A stretch of DNA of 64,000 nucleotides from Plasmodium malariae (GCF_900090045.1 NC_041788.1:1488001-1552000), one strand, 5' to 3'; counted from the first letter of the stretch, positions 13,358-25,312 are shown. Numbers and translations are program-made. The notes: generated from the letters alone by a model not told the origin.

Positions 13358-14475
13358 TTTTTTTATTTTGTTTTTTCTCTCTTTTTCTCTCTTTTTCTCT
13401 TTTTTTCTCTCTTTTTCTCTTTTTTTCTCCTTTTTTCTATTTTTTTTTTTCTTTTAAAAATATTGCACGAATGAATGTTGTAAAGGTGGTAATGCATTGT
13501 ACATACGTGCGTATGTGAGCATTTATGTGTTTGTGCACTTACATATGTGTGCACTTACATATGTGCGCATTTACGTATGTATGTGTATAAATACTATCAT
13601 TGATGCCTATCCCTTTTTATTCATATAAAATAAATCAAAACGGATGGCGTTTAATATGCAGTGTATGCAGCATTTTATAGCAGTCTTTTCTAAGCACATT
13701 TTATATGCTTATAGTACGTATGTGGGCGTATAAATATATTCTTGCATATATATATACACATACATGTGAACAACCTCTTTTTAATTTTATGTGCACATAC
13801 AAGTATCTCTCGGTGTGCATATTTATTTCTACTAAAAAGGAAACGGAAGTCCCCCATATTTTTGATATTTAATGTAATTGTATGTTTCAGTTAGAGAAAA
13901 AAAGAAATTAAGAAGTAATTACGAAACTAAGCAATTGTGAACTTAATTATAAAATTATGAATAAGACATGAAAGTATTAAATTGCTAAATTAACAACATC
14001 AAAAAAAAAAAAAGCCATTTATCAACAAAAAAAAAAAAGCCATTTATCAACAAAAAAAAAAAAGCCATTTATCAACAAAAAAAAAAAAGCCATTTATCAA
14101 CAAAAAAAAAAAAAGCCATTTAACACACACAGAAAAAGGCGTTTTATAATTAACTAGATAAAACTCAGATGTGATAGCAACGCTGTGATAATTCATATGC
14201 TAGTCCAAAAAAATGCGGCTTCCAGCAAAACAGGTAATGCACATAATTTATATGCATAAACAAAAATCAAGCACACAAAAAAATTAAAGAGAAAGGGGAA
14301 ATAAAGAAATGGGGTAGTAACAAAAGGAACGACCTTATTCAGCGCTTCTTCCATCCTTTCGTTTTCTTCCATTTTTCCCGTTTTTTCCCATTTTTCCTTT
14401 TCTTCCTCCTTTTTGTTGAGATGCTAGCTTACCATAATGCGCGTACATATATCGAGCATTCCTCTTTCGAAGCAT
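13358..14475. other. Convergent intergenic region, uS9 / GMD
   Basis: Begins with a CTTTTTCTCT pyrimidine tract (13365-13455) directly after the S16 stop and contains the 25-bp array described separately. No gene seen. Confidence 0.6.
13999..14116. repeat. 25-bp tandem repeat, A-tract plus GCCATTTATCAAC
   Basis: Five copies of a unit made of an A12-13 run followed by GCCATTTATCAAC. Periodic A-tracts spaced about 25 bp could bend or exclude nucleosomes (inference). It lies between two convergent genes. Confidence 0.9.
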
Positions 14476-15555
14476 TTAGTTCGTTACGTGCGAGTCGCTC
14501 TTATAGGCATGGTATCGCCCTAAACAAGTTTCATAATCGTCTATAGCTAAATGACAGTCCTCGAAATCATGTTTTAACATTTCATAAACGAGCTGAAAAA
14601 AGTTGTAAGTTGGTTTCCATTTTAAAATATTTTTTGCCTTAGAACAATCCCCTAATAACGTAAGAACTTCACTTTTTCTAAAATATTTCATATCTTTATT
14701 AATTACAATATTGTTCCGTTGATCTAGACCTATTTCATTAATACCTTGATAAACCCATTTTAAATAAATACCTACAAAGGAAAAAGCTATTTCACAAAAT
14801 TCTCTTACAGAATGTTGTTCATTAGAGCAAATAACAAAATCGTCAGGTTTATCTTGTTGTAACATTAAATACATGGCATGTACATAATCTTTAGCATGCC
14901 CCCAATCTCTGTATGTATCAATATTTCCTAACGTTATAACTGTTTGAACATTTTTACAAATTCTTGCAATACCCCTAGTTATTTTCCTAGTAACAAATGT
15001 TTCCCCTCTTCTTGGACTTTCATGATTAAATAATATGCCATTCACACAAAACATATTATATGATTCCCTATAATTTATTGTTATATAATGGGCATACAAT
15101 TTTGCAATAGCATATGGTGATACAGGATAAAATGGCGTATTTTCATCTTGAATAGCTGCTTTTACCTTTCCAAATAATTCTGACGTAGAAGCATTATAAA
15201 ATTTTATTTTCTGCATTTTCGACATTCTTATTCCTTCTAATATTCGTAGAGTACCTATACCTGTAGCTTCAGCTGTGTATTCTGGTAATTCAAAACTAAC
15301 TTTTACATGACTTTGTGCAGCTAAATTGTATATTTCATTTGGTCTTATTTCATGTATTATAGAACATATACTACTACTATCAAGGATATCACCATAATGT
15401 AAAATTAACTTGTCAAATATATGCTCGATCCTTTTTGTGTTAAACGAACTACACCTTCTTATAATCCCATGAACAATATATCCCTTTTCTAAAAGCAGTT
15501 CACTCAAATATGAGCCATCCTGACCAGTAATGCCGAATATCATAGCCACATTCAT
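14476..15555 (-). CDS. GMD: GDP-mannose 4,6-dehydratase
   Basis: Converts GDP-D-mannose to GDP-4-keto-6-deoxymannose, the first step of de novo GDP-fucose synthesis. The protein has 359 aa from the ATG at 15555. The Rossmann NADP site GITGQDG is at residues 8-14. STSELFG around 123-129 gives T124 and E126, and YAIAK gives Y148 and K152; these four sit exactly eight residues before the E. coli catalytic set T132/E134/Y156/K160. The family-specific FNHESPRRGETFVTRKI is intact. The frame stays open for 15 more codons to a GTG at 15600, preceded by TACTAG, which could be a 3' splice site for an upstream exon. I chose the ATG because the family's N-terminus begins just before the Rossmann strand. 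It is divergent to ABCF. Confidence 0.95.
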   Translation of the reverse strand: MNVAMIFGITGQDGSYLSELLLEKGYIVHGIIRRCSSFNTKRIEHIFDKLILHYGDILDSSSICSIIHEIRPNEIYNLAAQSHVKVSFELPEYTAEATGIGTLRILEGIRMSKMQKIKFYNASTSELFGKVKAAIQDENTPFYPVSPYAIAKLYAHYITINYRESYNMFCVNGILFNHESPRRGETFVTRKITRGIARICKNVQTVITLGNIDTYRDWGHAKDYVHAMYLMLQQDKPDDFVICSNEQHSVREFCEIAFSFVGIYLKWVYQGINEIGLDQRNNIVINKDMKYFRKSEVLTLLGDCSKAKNILKWKPTYNFFQLVYEMLKHDFEDCHLAIDDYETCLGRYHAYKSDSHVTN

Positions 15556-16966
15556 TGGGTCGTTCCTTATACCTTCAAATAGTCTGTTGATGATGTGCAC
15601 CTAGTACAAAATGGTTTCGGTGCTATAATAACACCACAAAAAAAGGAGTAAAGAAATATGGAAAAAACAAACAAAAAAAAATATATATATATAATAATAA
15701 AATGGAATGGAATAATACAGAATAATGTAAGATAAAATGATCAAACAAATGATGTAGCGGTCAGAACGCAAAGCCTAAACTGTCAAAACATTAACAAAAT
15801 TGCTAAACTATATGTGATGGAATGAGAAAATGCCAAAATAGCTTTGTTAAAAAATAGTCTTTTGTCATTTCTTCCTTTTTGAGGAACCATACGTTTGTTT
15901 CGTGTGTGCGCAGCTGCTAACGCCGTCCTTGCACACCATGCATATCATACATGAGTCTGCTTACATGTCAAATGTTAGCAAAATAATTATTTTTGAAATG
16001 AACAAACAAGCCAGGTGCGTTTTTATGGCAGGTTTTTTTATATTTATCACTTGATCATTTTATATAGTTATTTCGTTGTTTCGCTATTTATTTATTCCTT
16101 CATTTGTTTATTCCTTCATTTATTTATTCATTCATTTGTTTATTCATTCATTTATTTATTCCTTCATTTGTTTATTCATTCATTTATTTATTCATTCATT
16201 TATTTATTCATTCATTCATTTATTCATTCATTCATTTATTCATTCATTTATTTATTCATTCATTCATTTATTCATTCATTCATTCATTCATATATTCATA
16301 TATTCATTCATTTATTCATCTATTTCGTTACTTCTTTTTTAATGTCTTCAAACATGCTTCTGTGAATACATTTTTTTGAAATGAGTTACATAAAAATTTT
16401 GCTACGTAAACGTGTATATAAACACGAATTGCTCGAATAATTTACTTGTGATAGTTAAGGAAGATGGAGTGAAAAAAAAAAAAAAAATAATAAAAATAAA
16501 ATCAATGCACAACGAAAAGCGTAATAGCAGAAATAGTTGAAGAAAAAGCAGAAAAGGCGTCCATTAAACCGCAAGAAATAATATATCTACAAGTACGTAT
16601 ATTCGTTCTACGTATGTTTCATTTGCAGTTTGCGTGAAATTGCGACTTCATACCATTAGAACGTATAAGCCCAAAATTAAGGCTTAATCCATTTTTATTA
16701 TCCGCCTTTTAGTTACCTCTCATTTCTTCTCTACTAATTTGAATAATTCTTTTAAGATTATATTTGTTTGGATTTCACGCGCAGGTCGTAAACCTTTGTT
16801 TTTGTGCTAATTTTTCGACTTTCTTTTTTTTTCCTTCCTCCCCCTCCCCCATTTTTTAAGTTTTTTTGGATTATTTTCGATCGTTATTTATAGTCTTATT
16901 TGTAACCCCATTTAGCACCTTTTCTTCCTTCCTATGAACGAATTCATTTTTTAAAAATGCAGTAAC
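15556..16966. other. Divergent intergenic region, GMD / ABCF
   Basis: Holds the promoters of two divergent genes and an ATTC/ATTT tetranucleotide-type array (16085-16325). Open frames over the array (Phe/Ile/His/Ser) are artefacts. Slightly more GC-rich DNA at 15850-15960 has no clear coding pattern. Confidence 0.6.
16085..16325. repeat. ATTC/ATTT tetranucleotide array
   Basis: About 240 bp of interspersed ATTC and ATTT units, open in all three plus frames. A similar array occurs at 24980-25200, and a 25-bp derivative at 56710-56865. Confidence 0.9.
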
Positions 16967-19900
16967 ATGTATGTTGAACTATGCTCATACTTTATGATAT
17001 GTATGTACATATTGTTTACTACAGGCCTACAAATTAAAAAAAAAGGTCATAGCTTTATAAGTAATATACAGTTTAATAATATTGTGCACGAACAAAATAT
17101 AAATCATTTGAAAAAAAAGCAAAAAAATAAAGAAAAATATTTAGCATATTGGTCAGAAGGAAAAAGAGATCACACACAATTTAAGAAGCATAATAGGTGT
17201 ATAGAACAAAATGGGGAGGCTGTATGTGATAATGACAAAGGAGACCATTTTAGTGGTACGAAACTAGAGGAAGGGGAGTGGGAAGACCATGTGGATGCAC
17301 CGTTGGACAACGACCATGTGGACGCACGGCTTGCGAACGAACAGTGTTCAGGTAAGAGATTAGAATTATACGAGAAACTATTTAATGTTGAAGAGAATAG
17401 TGAATACACAGTGTTGTCACCCAAGTATAATATGAATATATACAACATACTAGAAAAGAATTACGATGAGAAAGAAAATAATAAAAAAATTATTTTAAAA
17501 ATAAATAATTTAAATTACGAAATTGATAACAAAAAGATTATAAGCAATTTAAATTTTGAGTTAAATAAATCGGAGTGTGTTGGTCTGATAGGTAATAATG
17601 GATGTGGTAAAACGACCCTATTAAATTTAATTTTTGAAAATGCAGATAATAGATCTAAAAATATAATTATTCTAAATAACCAATTTAAAAAAGAAAATGT
17701 TGAAGATGTAATACTTAATGAAGATAATATATGTTCTCTAATCAAAAAAAATAATTTTACAGTTCTCTATAAAATATTGTCTTACATGGCAAATAACTCA
17801 TTAAATTTAAGCTCTTTACCAACTTTAATTAAAAATTTGAAAAATTTAGACCTTGGTCAGCTAGATAAAAATTGGTTAAAAAATAATAATCAGCTGTTTT
17901 TCAAAAATGAAGTTTTTTATTTTAAACAGAATATACATCTATTACAAAATAATGATCTAACTGTATTTGAAAAGGTTCTAAATTTTTATCAACGTACGTT
18001 ACAAATGTATGAAGTGCTTATGTATATTGAAAGAAGTATTAGTATATATAATAACGATAAGAGAATGTCTCAAAGGAATGGGAAGGAGGAGGTAGATATG
18101 TCCACAATGAGTGAAGGAGTCTCATCTAATAGGGAGGGGAAAAATAAGGTAGAAAGGAACGACAGTAAAAGTAATGAAACAAATGGTTCGAGCAGCGTTA
18201 GCACTGATAACTTCAGTAGTAATAGTAGTAATAGTAATAGTAATAGCAGTAGTAATAGTAGTAATAGTAGTAATAGTAGTAATAGTAATAGTAATAGTAA
18301 TAGCAGTAGTAATAGCAGTAATAGTAGTAATATTAGTAATAGTAATAGTAATAGCAGTAGCGCAACTTGCAATAGTAGTGACAAAGAAAAAGGAAGAAAC
18401 AACTCCAACCCGTCAGACAGAAGTAATGGTAAGTTAGACCACTACAATTGTTCAACAACAAATTTGGAAAAATCTAGTGATACAAACAATGGTAAATTCA
18501 CTCTGTGTAATGGTAAAAACGAAATGAAGCTGTCAAAAGAAGAGCAATATTTTATCAATTCGAAATATTTTGACTGCGTTTTGAAATTATATATGCATGA
18601 AAAAGAACATGTTTTTAAAGAAATAAATAATATAAAAATGAATTTTAATAAATATGTAAATATTCTAAATTTAAAAAATTTTGTACATGTGAAAATGTGC
18701 CATCTAAGCAATGGTTATATTATACGTGTCTATTTACTGCTGCTACTGCTAAGCAATTCCAAATTGTTGTTAATAGATGAAATAAATAATAACTTAGATA
18801 TATTCAATATATTTTTTATAATGAATATATTTAAATACGCTTTGAAATATAAACAGATAGGAATTATTTTAGCTAGCCACGATTTTTTTCTAGTTAGCAA
18901 ATTGTGTAGCAGTATATTAGACTTTAATAAAATATACGGATATGATATGGATTTGAACAATATGGCTCTACTCAAAAAAATTAGCAAAGGTAGTAACACG
19001 CATAGAGGTCTAGTGGATGATACGGGTGGTAACTATGGCATTGATGCATCTTATAATGAAGTTTATAATGTACATAACGCGCATAATTCGCGTAAGTCGA
19101 AAACACAGGGTGGAAGCGGCGTAGGGCATAGTAAAGCGCATATCACCAATTTAACCTACTTCAAGGGGAATTATGTGCAATATTTAAATAATATGAAAAT
19201 TCTGTTTGATAACAAGAGAAAGAAAAAGGAAGAGCTGAAAAAAATACTAGACCAACTAAGTGCTAACATATCTAAAGCGAAAAAAAAAAATAAAAACGAA
19301 TTTATGCAACAGTCATTAAAAAAAAAAGAGGAAGAATTAAAATTATATCAAAATATTTATGACAATTTTTTTGATAGTAAATTAAATTATCAATATATGT
19401 ACTACAACCTTATTTATAGTAATAAAAATAAAAACAAAAATATTACGAATTTAGTTTGTGCTAACCATACGAAGGAAAATTCAAGTTACTCTTTACATAA
19501 GAAAGATCGAATGAGCGTGCAAAGGAACGTACAAGTAGAAACGTCTATGGATGGGGAAAATACAAATGCGCGTAACACAAACGATGTTTTTAACAATTCC
19601 CTTCAGTTTATGAAAGAAGTTCTTCACACAAACAATCCACTAAATGAAGGAACAGTCAGTATGGGAGCTAGTCACATAGCGGAAGACGAGTATCGTAACA
19701 GATACAAGAATGACGAAGCTACCCGGTCTTCATCGCAGTTGACACGATTAACTCGATTTGCTGGAGGAGATAGCAAAGGAATGACGGATGAAGATAAAAT
19801 AAAATATAACGAAAGAGTGGAGGTCGAAAAGATGGAGCATTCAGAGGAGCAGGCTGTGGATGATGAAGAAGACATAAAGTCTTTCATGTATGGAAAAATG

Positions 19901-21457
19901 AACGATGTGGAAGGGAATATGAACAAAAACATTTTAATAGACATGAGCAGGAAAATAAAAAACAGCGAACTTATAGAAACAGGGGAAAAGTACGGTACGA
20001 ATAATGTAACTCTGTACGACTTCAATAACTTCTCTTTTTATTTTTTAAATAAAAAAAATAAAAAAAAAAAATATATATTTAAAAATATGAGTTTAAGTAT
20101 TAATAGTGGTGAGAATGTTTTATTGTTAGGAAAAAATGGCATAGGAAAGTCAACATTTTTTAAAATATTAACAAATGAATATAATTTAGTAGTTAATGAA
20201 AATAAAGATAATTTTGAAGATGTGTGGGGGAAAAAAAAAAAAAAAAAAAAAAGTTTATATGCATATGGGGATGATAATGACAATGATATGGAGGAAGAAA
20301 AAAAAGATATTTCAACAGAAATTATGGAGCAAAATAAAATGGCATATTTTGAAGGTACCATAAACTGCAATTTTAACAATGTACTGTTAACATATTTCGA
20401 ACAAAATATGATAAAAAAATTAAATTTAGAGATTAACGATTATTTTAAATATATAATTGAGAGGGTCCGTTATCAACCCATTAATTTTTATGACCAATGC
20501 GAAACAGAGGACCTATTTAATGAGCACTTTTTTTTTTACGTTTTAAATAAAACTAAACCATTTTGTAATGATGTAATAACAAATAATATTGAGGAGAAAA
20601 TTAAAGCATTGTTAAAAATTTTTTATATCGACAGTAGTACATCGATAAAGGAAAAAAGCGGTGGAGAGAAAGTTCGAATATTGTTCTTGTCTTTATTTTT
20701 AAAAAAATCAAATCTGTTATTATTGGATGAAATAAATAATAATTTAGACATATATTTGAAAAATCTTTTGTTACATTTTTTAAATTTTATATATGAAGGA
20801 AATTATATATTAACAACACATGATTTTTATATCATAAAAAACTTGACAAATGTTCATAAAATTATTTATATTTTTGATTATCTGCATACTTTTACTTTTT
20901 ATAATGTTCAGGATTTTATCTACAATTTCTACAATTTTATTTTGACCTCATTTAATATTTTAAAATATGAACAATTAGTAGACGCAAACAAGAAGGAAAA
21001 TGAAAAAAATCGTCAGAAGGGTGCATTCATTGTGAACAGCAGGGTGAGAAATAAGAGCACAATACATCCTGAACAGCTATTCGATTCCTCTAGACAAACA
21101 ATTAACAATAATAATGGTAATAGTAATAATAACGAAATTAGCTGTACTGCGAAATACAATACCGATTTTTTATCAAATTTTTATGAAAAGAATGCAAATT
21201 TCAGTATGCAGAGTATAGATCAATATGTCAATCGAGATAATTATGAACAACACCTCTACGATAGTTATGACTATGAAATATTGAAATTTTTAAAAGCACA
21301 ATATGATAAAGATAGAAATGAGAGAAACAGTTATGAACAAATTAACAACGTTCAGGAAGAAATTTTCGAACAACCAAAAGCTAATAAGAAAAATTTTGGC
21401 GGTAAAGGGTCCTCAGGAAAAATAAAAATTAAAAATTGGAAAAGGTGGAGAAAGTGA
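16967..21457 (+). CDS. ABCF1: ABC-F family ATPase, apicoplast-type N-terminus
   Basis: 1496 aa with two ABC cassettes and no transmembrane domain, so an ABCF (GCN20/EttA-like) ribosome-associated ATPase. Cassette 1 has Walker A GNNGCGKTT (about residues 209-217), signature LSNGY (580-584), Walker B IDEINNNLD (about 603-611) and the H-switch SHDFF. Cassette 2 has Walker A GKNGIGKST (about 1055-1063), signature KSGGEKVR (1230-1237), Walker B LDEINNNLD and THDFY. Both cassettes carry DEINNNLD where ABCF proteins normally have DEPTNHLD. Asn/Ser repeats (about 410-470) and Lys/Glu-rich inserts separate the domains. The N-terminus is hydrophobic then Lys/Asn-rich, like an apicoplast bipartite leader; I recall P. 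falciparum ABCF1 being reported in the apicoplast. Caution: TTTACTACAG near 17023 resembles a splice acceptor, so the first 20 residues may be intron read-through. Confidence 0.9.
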   Translation: MYVELCSYFMICMYILFTTGLQIKKKGHSFISNIQFNNIVHEQNINHLKKKQKNKEKYLAYWSEGKRDHTQFKKHNRCIEQNGEAVCDNDKGDHFSGTKLEEGEWEDHVDAPLDNDHVDARLANEQCSGKRLELYEKLFNVEENSEYTVLSPKYNMNIYNILEKNYDEKENNKKIILKINNLNYEIDNKKIISNLNFELNKSECVGLIGNNGCGKTTLLNLIFENADNRSKNIIILNNQFKKENVEDVILNEDNICSLIKKNNFTVLYKILSYMANNSLNLSSLPTLIKNLKNLDLGQLDKNWLKNNNQLFFKNEVFYFKQNIHLLQNNDLTVFEKVLNFYQRTLQMYEVLMYIERSISIYNNDKRMSQRNGKEEVDMSTMSEGVSSNREGKNKVERNDSKSNETNGSSSVSTDNFSSNSSNSNSNSSSNSSNSSNSSNSNSNSNSSSNSSNSSNISNSNSNSSSATCNSSDKEKGRNNSNPSDRSNGKLDHYNCSTTNLEKSSDTNNGKFTLCNGKNEMKLSKEEQYFINSKYFDCVLKLYMHEKEHVFKEINNIKMNFNKYVNILNLKNFVHVKMCHLSNGYIIRVYLLLLLLSNSKLLLIDEINNNLDIFNIFFIMNIFKYALKYKQIGIILASHDFFLVSKLCSSILDFNKIYGYDMDLNNMALLKKISKGSNTHRGLVDDTGGNYGIDASYNEVYNVHNAHNSRKSKTQGGSGVGHSKAHITNLTYFKGNYVQYLNNMKILFDNKRKKKEELKKILDQLSANISKAKKKNKNEFMQQSLKKKEEELKLYQNIYDNFFDSKLNYQYMYYNLIYSNKNKNKNITNLVCANHTKENSSYSLHKKDRMSVQRNVQVETSMDGENTNARNTNDVFNNSLQFMKEVLHTNNPLNEGTVSMGASHIAEDEYRNRYKNDEATRSSSQLTRLTRFAGGDSKGMTDEDKIKYNERVEVEKMEHSEEQAVDDEEDIKSFMYGKMNDVEGNMNKNILIDMSRKIKNSELIETGEKYGTNNVTLYDFNNFSFYFLNKKNKKKKYIFKNMSLSINSGENVLLLGKNGIGKSTFFKILTNEYNLVVNENKDNFEDVWGKKKKKKKSLYAYGDDNDNDMEEEKKDISTEIMEQNKMAYFEGTINCNFNNVLLTYFEQNMIKKLNLEINDYFKYIIERVRYQPINFYDQCETEDLFNEHFFFYVLNKTKPFCNDVITNNIEEKIKALLKIFYIDSSTSIKEKSGGEKVRILFLSLFLKKSNLLLLDEINNNLDIYLKNLLLHFLNFIYEGNYILTTHDFYIIKNLTNVHKIIYIFDYLHTFTFYNVQDFIYNFYNFILTSFNILKYEQLVDANKKENEKNRQKGAFIVNSRVRNKSTIHPEQLFDSSRQTINNNNGNSNNNEISCTAKYNTDFLSNFYEKNANFSMQSIDQYVNRDNYEQHLYDSYDYEILKFLKAQYDKDRNERNSYEQINNVQEEIFEQPKANKKNFGGKGSSGKIKIKNWKRWRK

Positions 21458-21949
21458 ACTGGTTAAACCGGCAGATGGAACAGGTGCTAAGTGGCCTACC
21501 TCAAATGTATGAGGAGATAAGAACTTTACACAGCAAAATATAGAGGAGTGCACCATGAGTGATACTTATATATGTATATATGTATATATATATATATATA
21601 TATATACCTACAGTGTAGTTGTTTATACGGGGGCATGTGCACCTGTGCGTGTGCTTTTCATCCGTTCTAATAATCAAATGGGAGCTCAACTACCCCTTCT
21701 CAAAATAAAAGTAAAAATGAACACAAAAATAGACAGCCGTACTTTTCTGACAAATTAAAAGTAAAACATTGGTATACAGCCTTTTTTAATAATAAGTCAT
21801 ATTGCAACGCTGATAATTTTAGTTTTTAAAAAAATTTATATTCTCCCTTTTTTCACTAATTTGTATCAACATGAATACACATTCCTATGGCATGTAGGCA
21901 TGTGGGCAGGAAAGTAAGCTTATATACATAAATGCAAAAATGCATATAT

Positions 21950-21997
<48 letters not shown>

Positions 21998-22044
21998 TTA
22001 TACAACAGAATCTGGGAAAAAAGGGTTACGCAGTTGATACACAG
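21458..22044. other. Convergent intergenic region, ABCF / DENR
   Basis: Short convergent 3' region with two TA tracts (21582-21605 and 21953-21995). No gene seen. Confidence 0.55.
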
Positions 22045-23790
22045 TTATTTGGGGGGTAAAATAACAAAGCAATCTTCAGTTAATTCTGGGCAGTTTTTCA
22101 TTATCACGTCTATAATATTGTGTTCTACATCTCCCTGCGAAAAGTGGGTGATAAAATTGGGGATTGAGTTGGCAAAAGTGGGAACATAAACTGAATATAT
22201 GTATACGTATGTGCATGGATATATGTGTGTATGGGGATATATATGTATGGGGATATGTGTGTATGGGGATATATATGTATGGGGATATGTGTATATGGGG
22301 ATATGTGTATATGGGGATATGTGTATATGGGGATATGTGTATATGGGGATATGTGTATATGGGAATATGTGTGTATATATTTTTGCGTGTATGCATGTAT
22401 GCTTGTTTCTAGATTGCATTGTGTGGGATTACTTGTATGTCTATCTGGTCAGGATTATTATCAGTGCCCTTTATAACCGAGGATCCACATGCATAAAAGC
22501 GAGAAAATATCTTGGCAATTTTTTCTAATTTAACATACTGATGCAGTCCTGTTACAACTGTTACAACTTTTTTTCGTGCTCTCGTTTTTCTCTGTATTGT
22601 TATTTTTTGAGTTGTCTAAGAACAAAAAAAAAAAAAAAAATTATGAAAACGAAAAATAAAATAAAAATATAAAAAAATAGAACACTGGATGCTTATATGC
22701 GCTTACAATATGCAGCATTACGATCGCTATAACTCCTGTGCTCAGTTAAGCAGGCGTATATATACACGTCCATGTACATATATACATATGTATATATATG
22801 TATATGTATGCATGGATGCACTTCCTTACATTTTGAGGTGCCTCCTTTGTCTTCCTTTTACTGCTACTTTCTGCGTTATTGCTCACAATATCATAACTAA
22901 ATTTCTCTTTGTTCATTTCTTTGCATTCATTGAAAGCATTCCCGTACTCGCAGTATTCATAGGGCATTGTACACACTGCGAAGGAAGGTGCATATAAAAG
23001 GAAAGTAACAATAAAAACAGAGCAAATGATCATAACAAAGCGATGATCATAACAAAGCGATGATCATAACAAAACGATGATCGTAACAGAATAATGATTA
23101 AAAGGGAGTAATACTTAAAAGGAATAATAAAACGGAAGTAAAAATAAGACGTATTCTCCCGCTTATGCTGTATATCTATACTACATAAATCAAAGAGTGG
23201 AAGCCATGAACATGCTTGTGAGAGCGTATATATATAAATGCCATAAAATGTCTAAGGTGTTATAACAACTTCACAACAAATGGAAAAAGAAAAAGCAGGG
23301 TAGGAGCGTGCAGGTGCATGTACGAACACACGAACACATGATATACATGATGTGCGCGCTAGGTCGACATAAGAAAAAAAGGCTGTATCTCGTGTTTGAT
23401 ATTCCCCTTCTCACCTTTACAGTATTCCACGTTAACTACTTCATATTTCTTTTTACTCTGGAGGGAAGTATTTTCTCCTAAATAATCCTGTTTATCCGTA
23501 TTATTATGTTTTACATCATCTTCAATATCATTTATATTTTCTTCATTTTGTTTGTTACTACTTTTTTTATCGCTGTAATTATTATCATTACTATCTTTGT
23601 TATTAGCCAATGAAATTTTATTGTTTGAAGAACCTTTAAAATTTTGCTTCTTAAGTTTTTTTTCTTCTTTTTTATTTTTCATTTTCATAAGTCTTAGTTT
23701 TCGGTGAGATATCTTTTCCGGTTCTTCCAAGTCGACCTCCGCGTCCGATGTTAATTTTATTTTATCAAATTGTTCTTGTAACTCCTCCAT
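22045..23790 (-). CDS. DENR: Density-regulated protein (DENR), SUI1 domain, 4 exons
   Basis: Exons on the minus strand are 23415-23790, 22830-22975, 22433-22615 and 22045-22134, with phases 1, 0, 0 and standard GT..AG ends, giving 264 aa. A charged Asn/Lys-rich N-terminus of about 120 residues precedes the DENR zinc-knuckle-like motif YCKVCTMPYEYCEYG (C124, C127, C134), split by intron 1. The SUI1 domain (about 175-264) has VVTVVTGLHQYVKLEKIAK, YACGSSV and the terminal QGDVEHNIIDVI ... NCPELTEDCF. DENR works with MCT-1 at the 40S subunit in ribosome recycling and re-initiation (family knowledge). It is longer than the 198-aa human protein because of the N-terminal extension. Intron 3 carries a G-rich 16-bp repeat, described separately. 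Confidence 0.93.
22216..22375. repeat. 16-bp G-rich tandem repeat in DENR intron 3
   Basis: About ten copies of a TATGGGGATATGTGTA-like 16-bp unit on the plus strand, inside the third DENR intron. Each copy gives one GGGG run every 16 bp. The apparent ORFs on both strands (YMGICVYGDMC; YTHIPIYTYPH) come from the array. Confidence 0.92.
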
Positions 23791-24614
23791 CTTTTTTTTT
23801 ATTCAAAAAAAAAAAATAATATTCGCTTTCTTTTTTTTCACGTTTTATCCTTTTTCTTACCTATGACTTATTATATAATATGCTCTTGAGCGAAAATACT
23901 ACTTACGGAGGTAGTAAAAATATTCCCCAAAATTTTTATGTAAAAAAAAGCTCTTGTATTCTTTTTGAGATAAACCTAACAAAAATACTTTTTGCCATTT
24001 TAAAATTAAATTATAATACTACTGTATTGATCGCATTCACATAATACTTGTTCATGTGGTACACAGATGAAGTGTGCACAATGAGAACGAACTGTGTAAT
24101 GATAATGTGAGCTAAACGTAGTGCAGCGATATATGCAATATGCGTAAGTAACAGTTTTTGCAATATGTACATGTACCAAATTTTGCAATATGTACATGTA
24201 CCAAATTTTGCAGTATGTTGTGTATGTAATAAAATATACAGTGTTCGAAATTTTTTGGATTGTGTTAAGATCTCAACATACAGGAACATATATATAAAGT
24301 TGGTACCTATATATTGAAGTAATAAATGTAATTTATTAATGTACATATATATGTACATACGTATGTGAACAAGCGCACATGTATATTTAAATGGGGAAAT
24401 ATTGTTTTGCTCATTTATTTCTATATATTTATATGTTCATATTTATGTTTGCTTCTTCTCAATATGTTTGCGTATTTTTATTTTTTTTTTTTAAATTATG
24501 AAATATCACTATTATGAAAAAAAAATTATACAATTAGGATATCGACAATATTAAGAAGTTTTTTAAGCTAAACAATTTTCGAACAGTGAGAAGTGTTACA
24601 TATGAGTATATACG

Positions 24615-24650
<36 letters not shown>

Positions 24651-25312
24651 ACTACACACATATATGCGTATATTTATATATATTTACGGTATGACATACA
24701 AATAGTATCTGTGCACGTATAACTAACGCTGTTATATAAACACCTAAGCTTTTCTCTCTGTTATTTTTTGTTAAAGCTTTTTTCTGAACTTGTTCAGTCG
24801 ATTGACATATTATCAACTACATAATTATGTATATTTTAAGAAAACGGTAAATTTCGTTTTGCCGTATATTTCTTTTATACGTACAGACGCGTGTATAAAA
24901 CTTTTAATTGTTAAAAGGGAATACCCTTATTTGATTTTATTTTGTCCTGTTTTGTCTTGCTTTGCTTTGCTTTGCTGCGTTTATTTATTTATTTATTCAT
25001 TCATTTATTCATTTATTTATTCATTCATTTATTCATTTATTCATTTATTTATTTATTCATTTATTTATTTATTCATTTATTTATTTATTTATTTATTCAT
25101 TTATTTTATTTATTTATTTTTTTATTTATTTATTTATTCATTTATTTATTTATTTATTTATTCATTTATTCATTTATTTTATTTATTTATTTTTTTATTG
25201 CTTCATGTTGCTACTTCAGTAATAAACTGGAAGCAAATACTGTCAGCGGAAAAAAAAAATTATGTATTCAAGTGGACACTCATATATGCTTTAACACATG
25301 TATATATAACAT

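Noticed and set aside
18070..18437. Antisense poly-Leu frame and alternative plus frame inside ABCF
   Set aside because: Shadows of the AGT/AAT (Ser/Asn) codon repeat in the sense frame.
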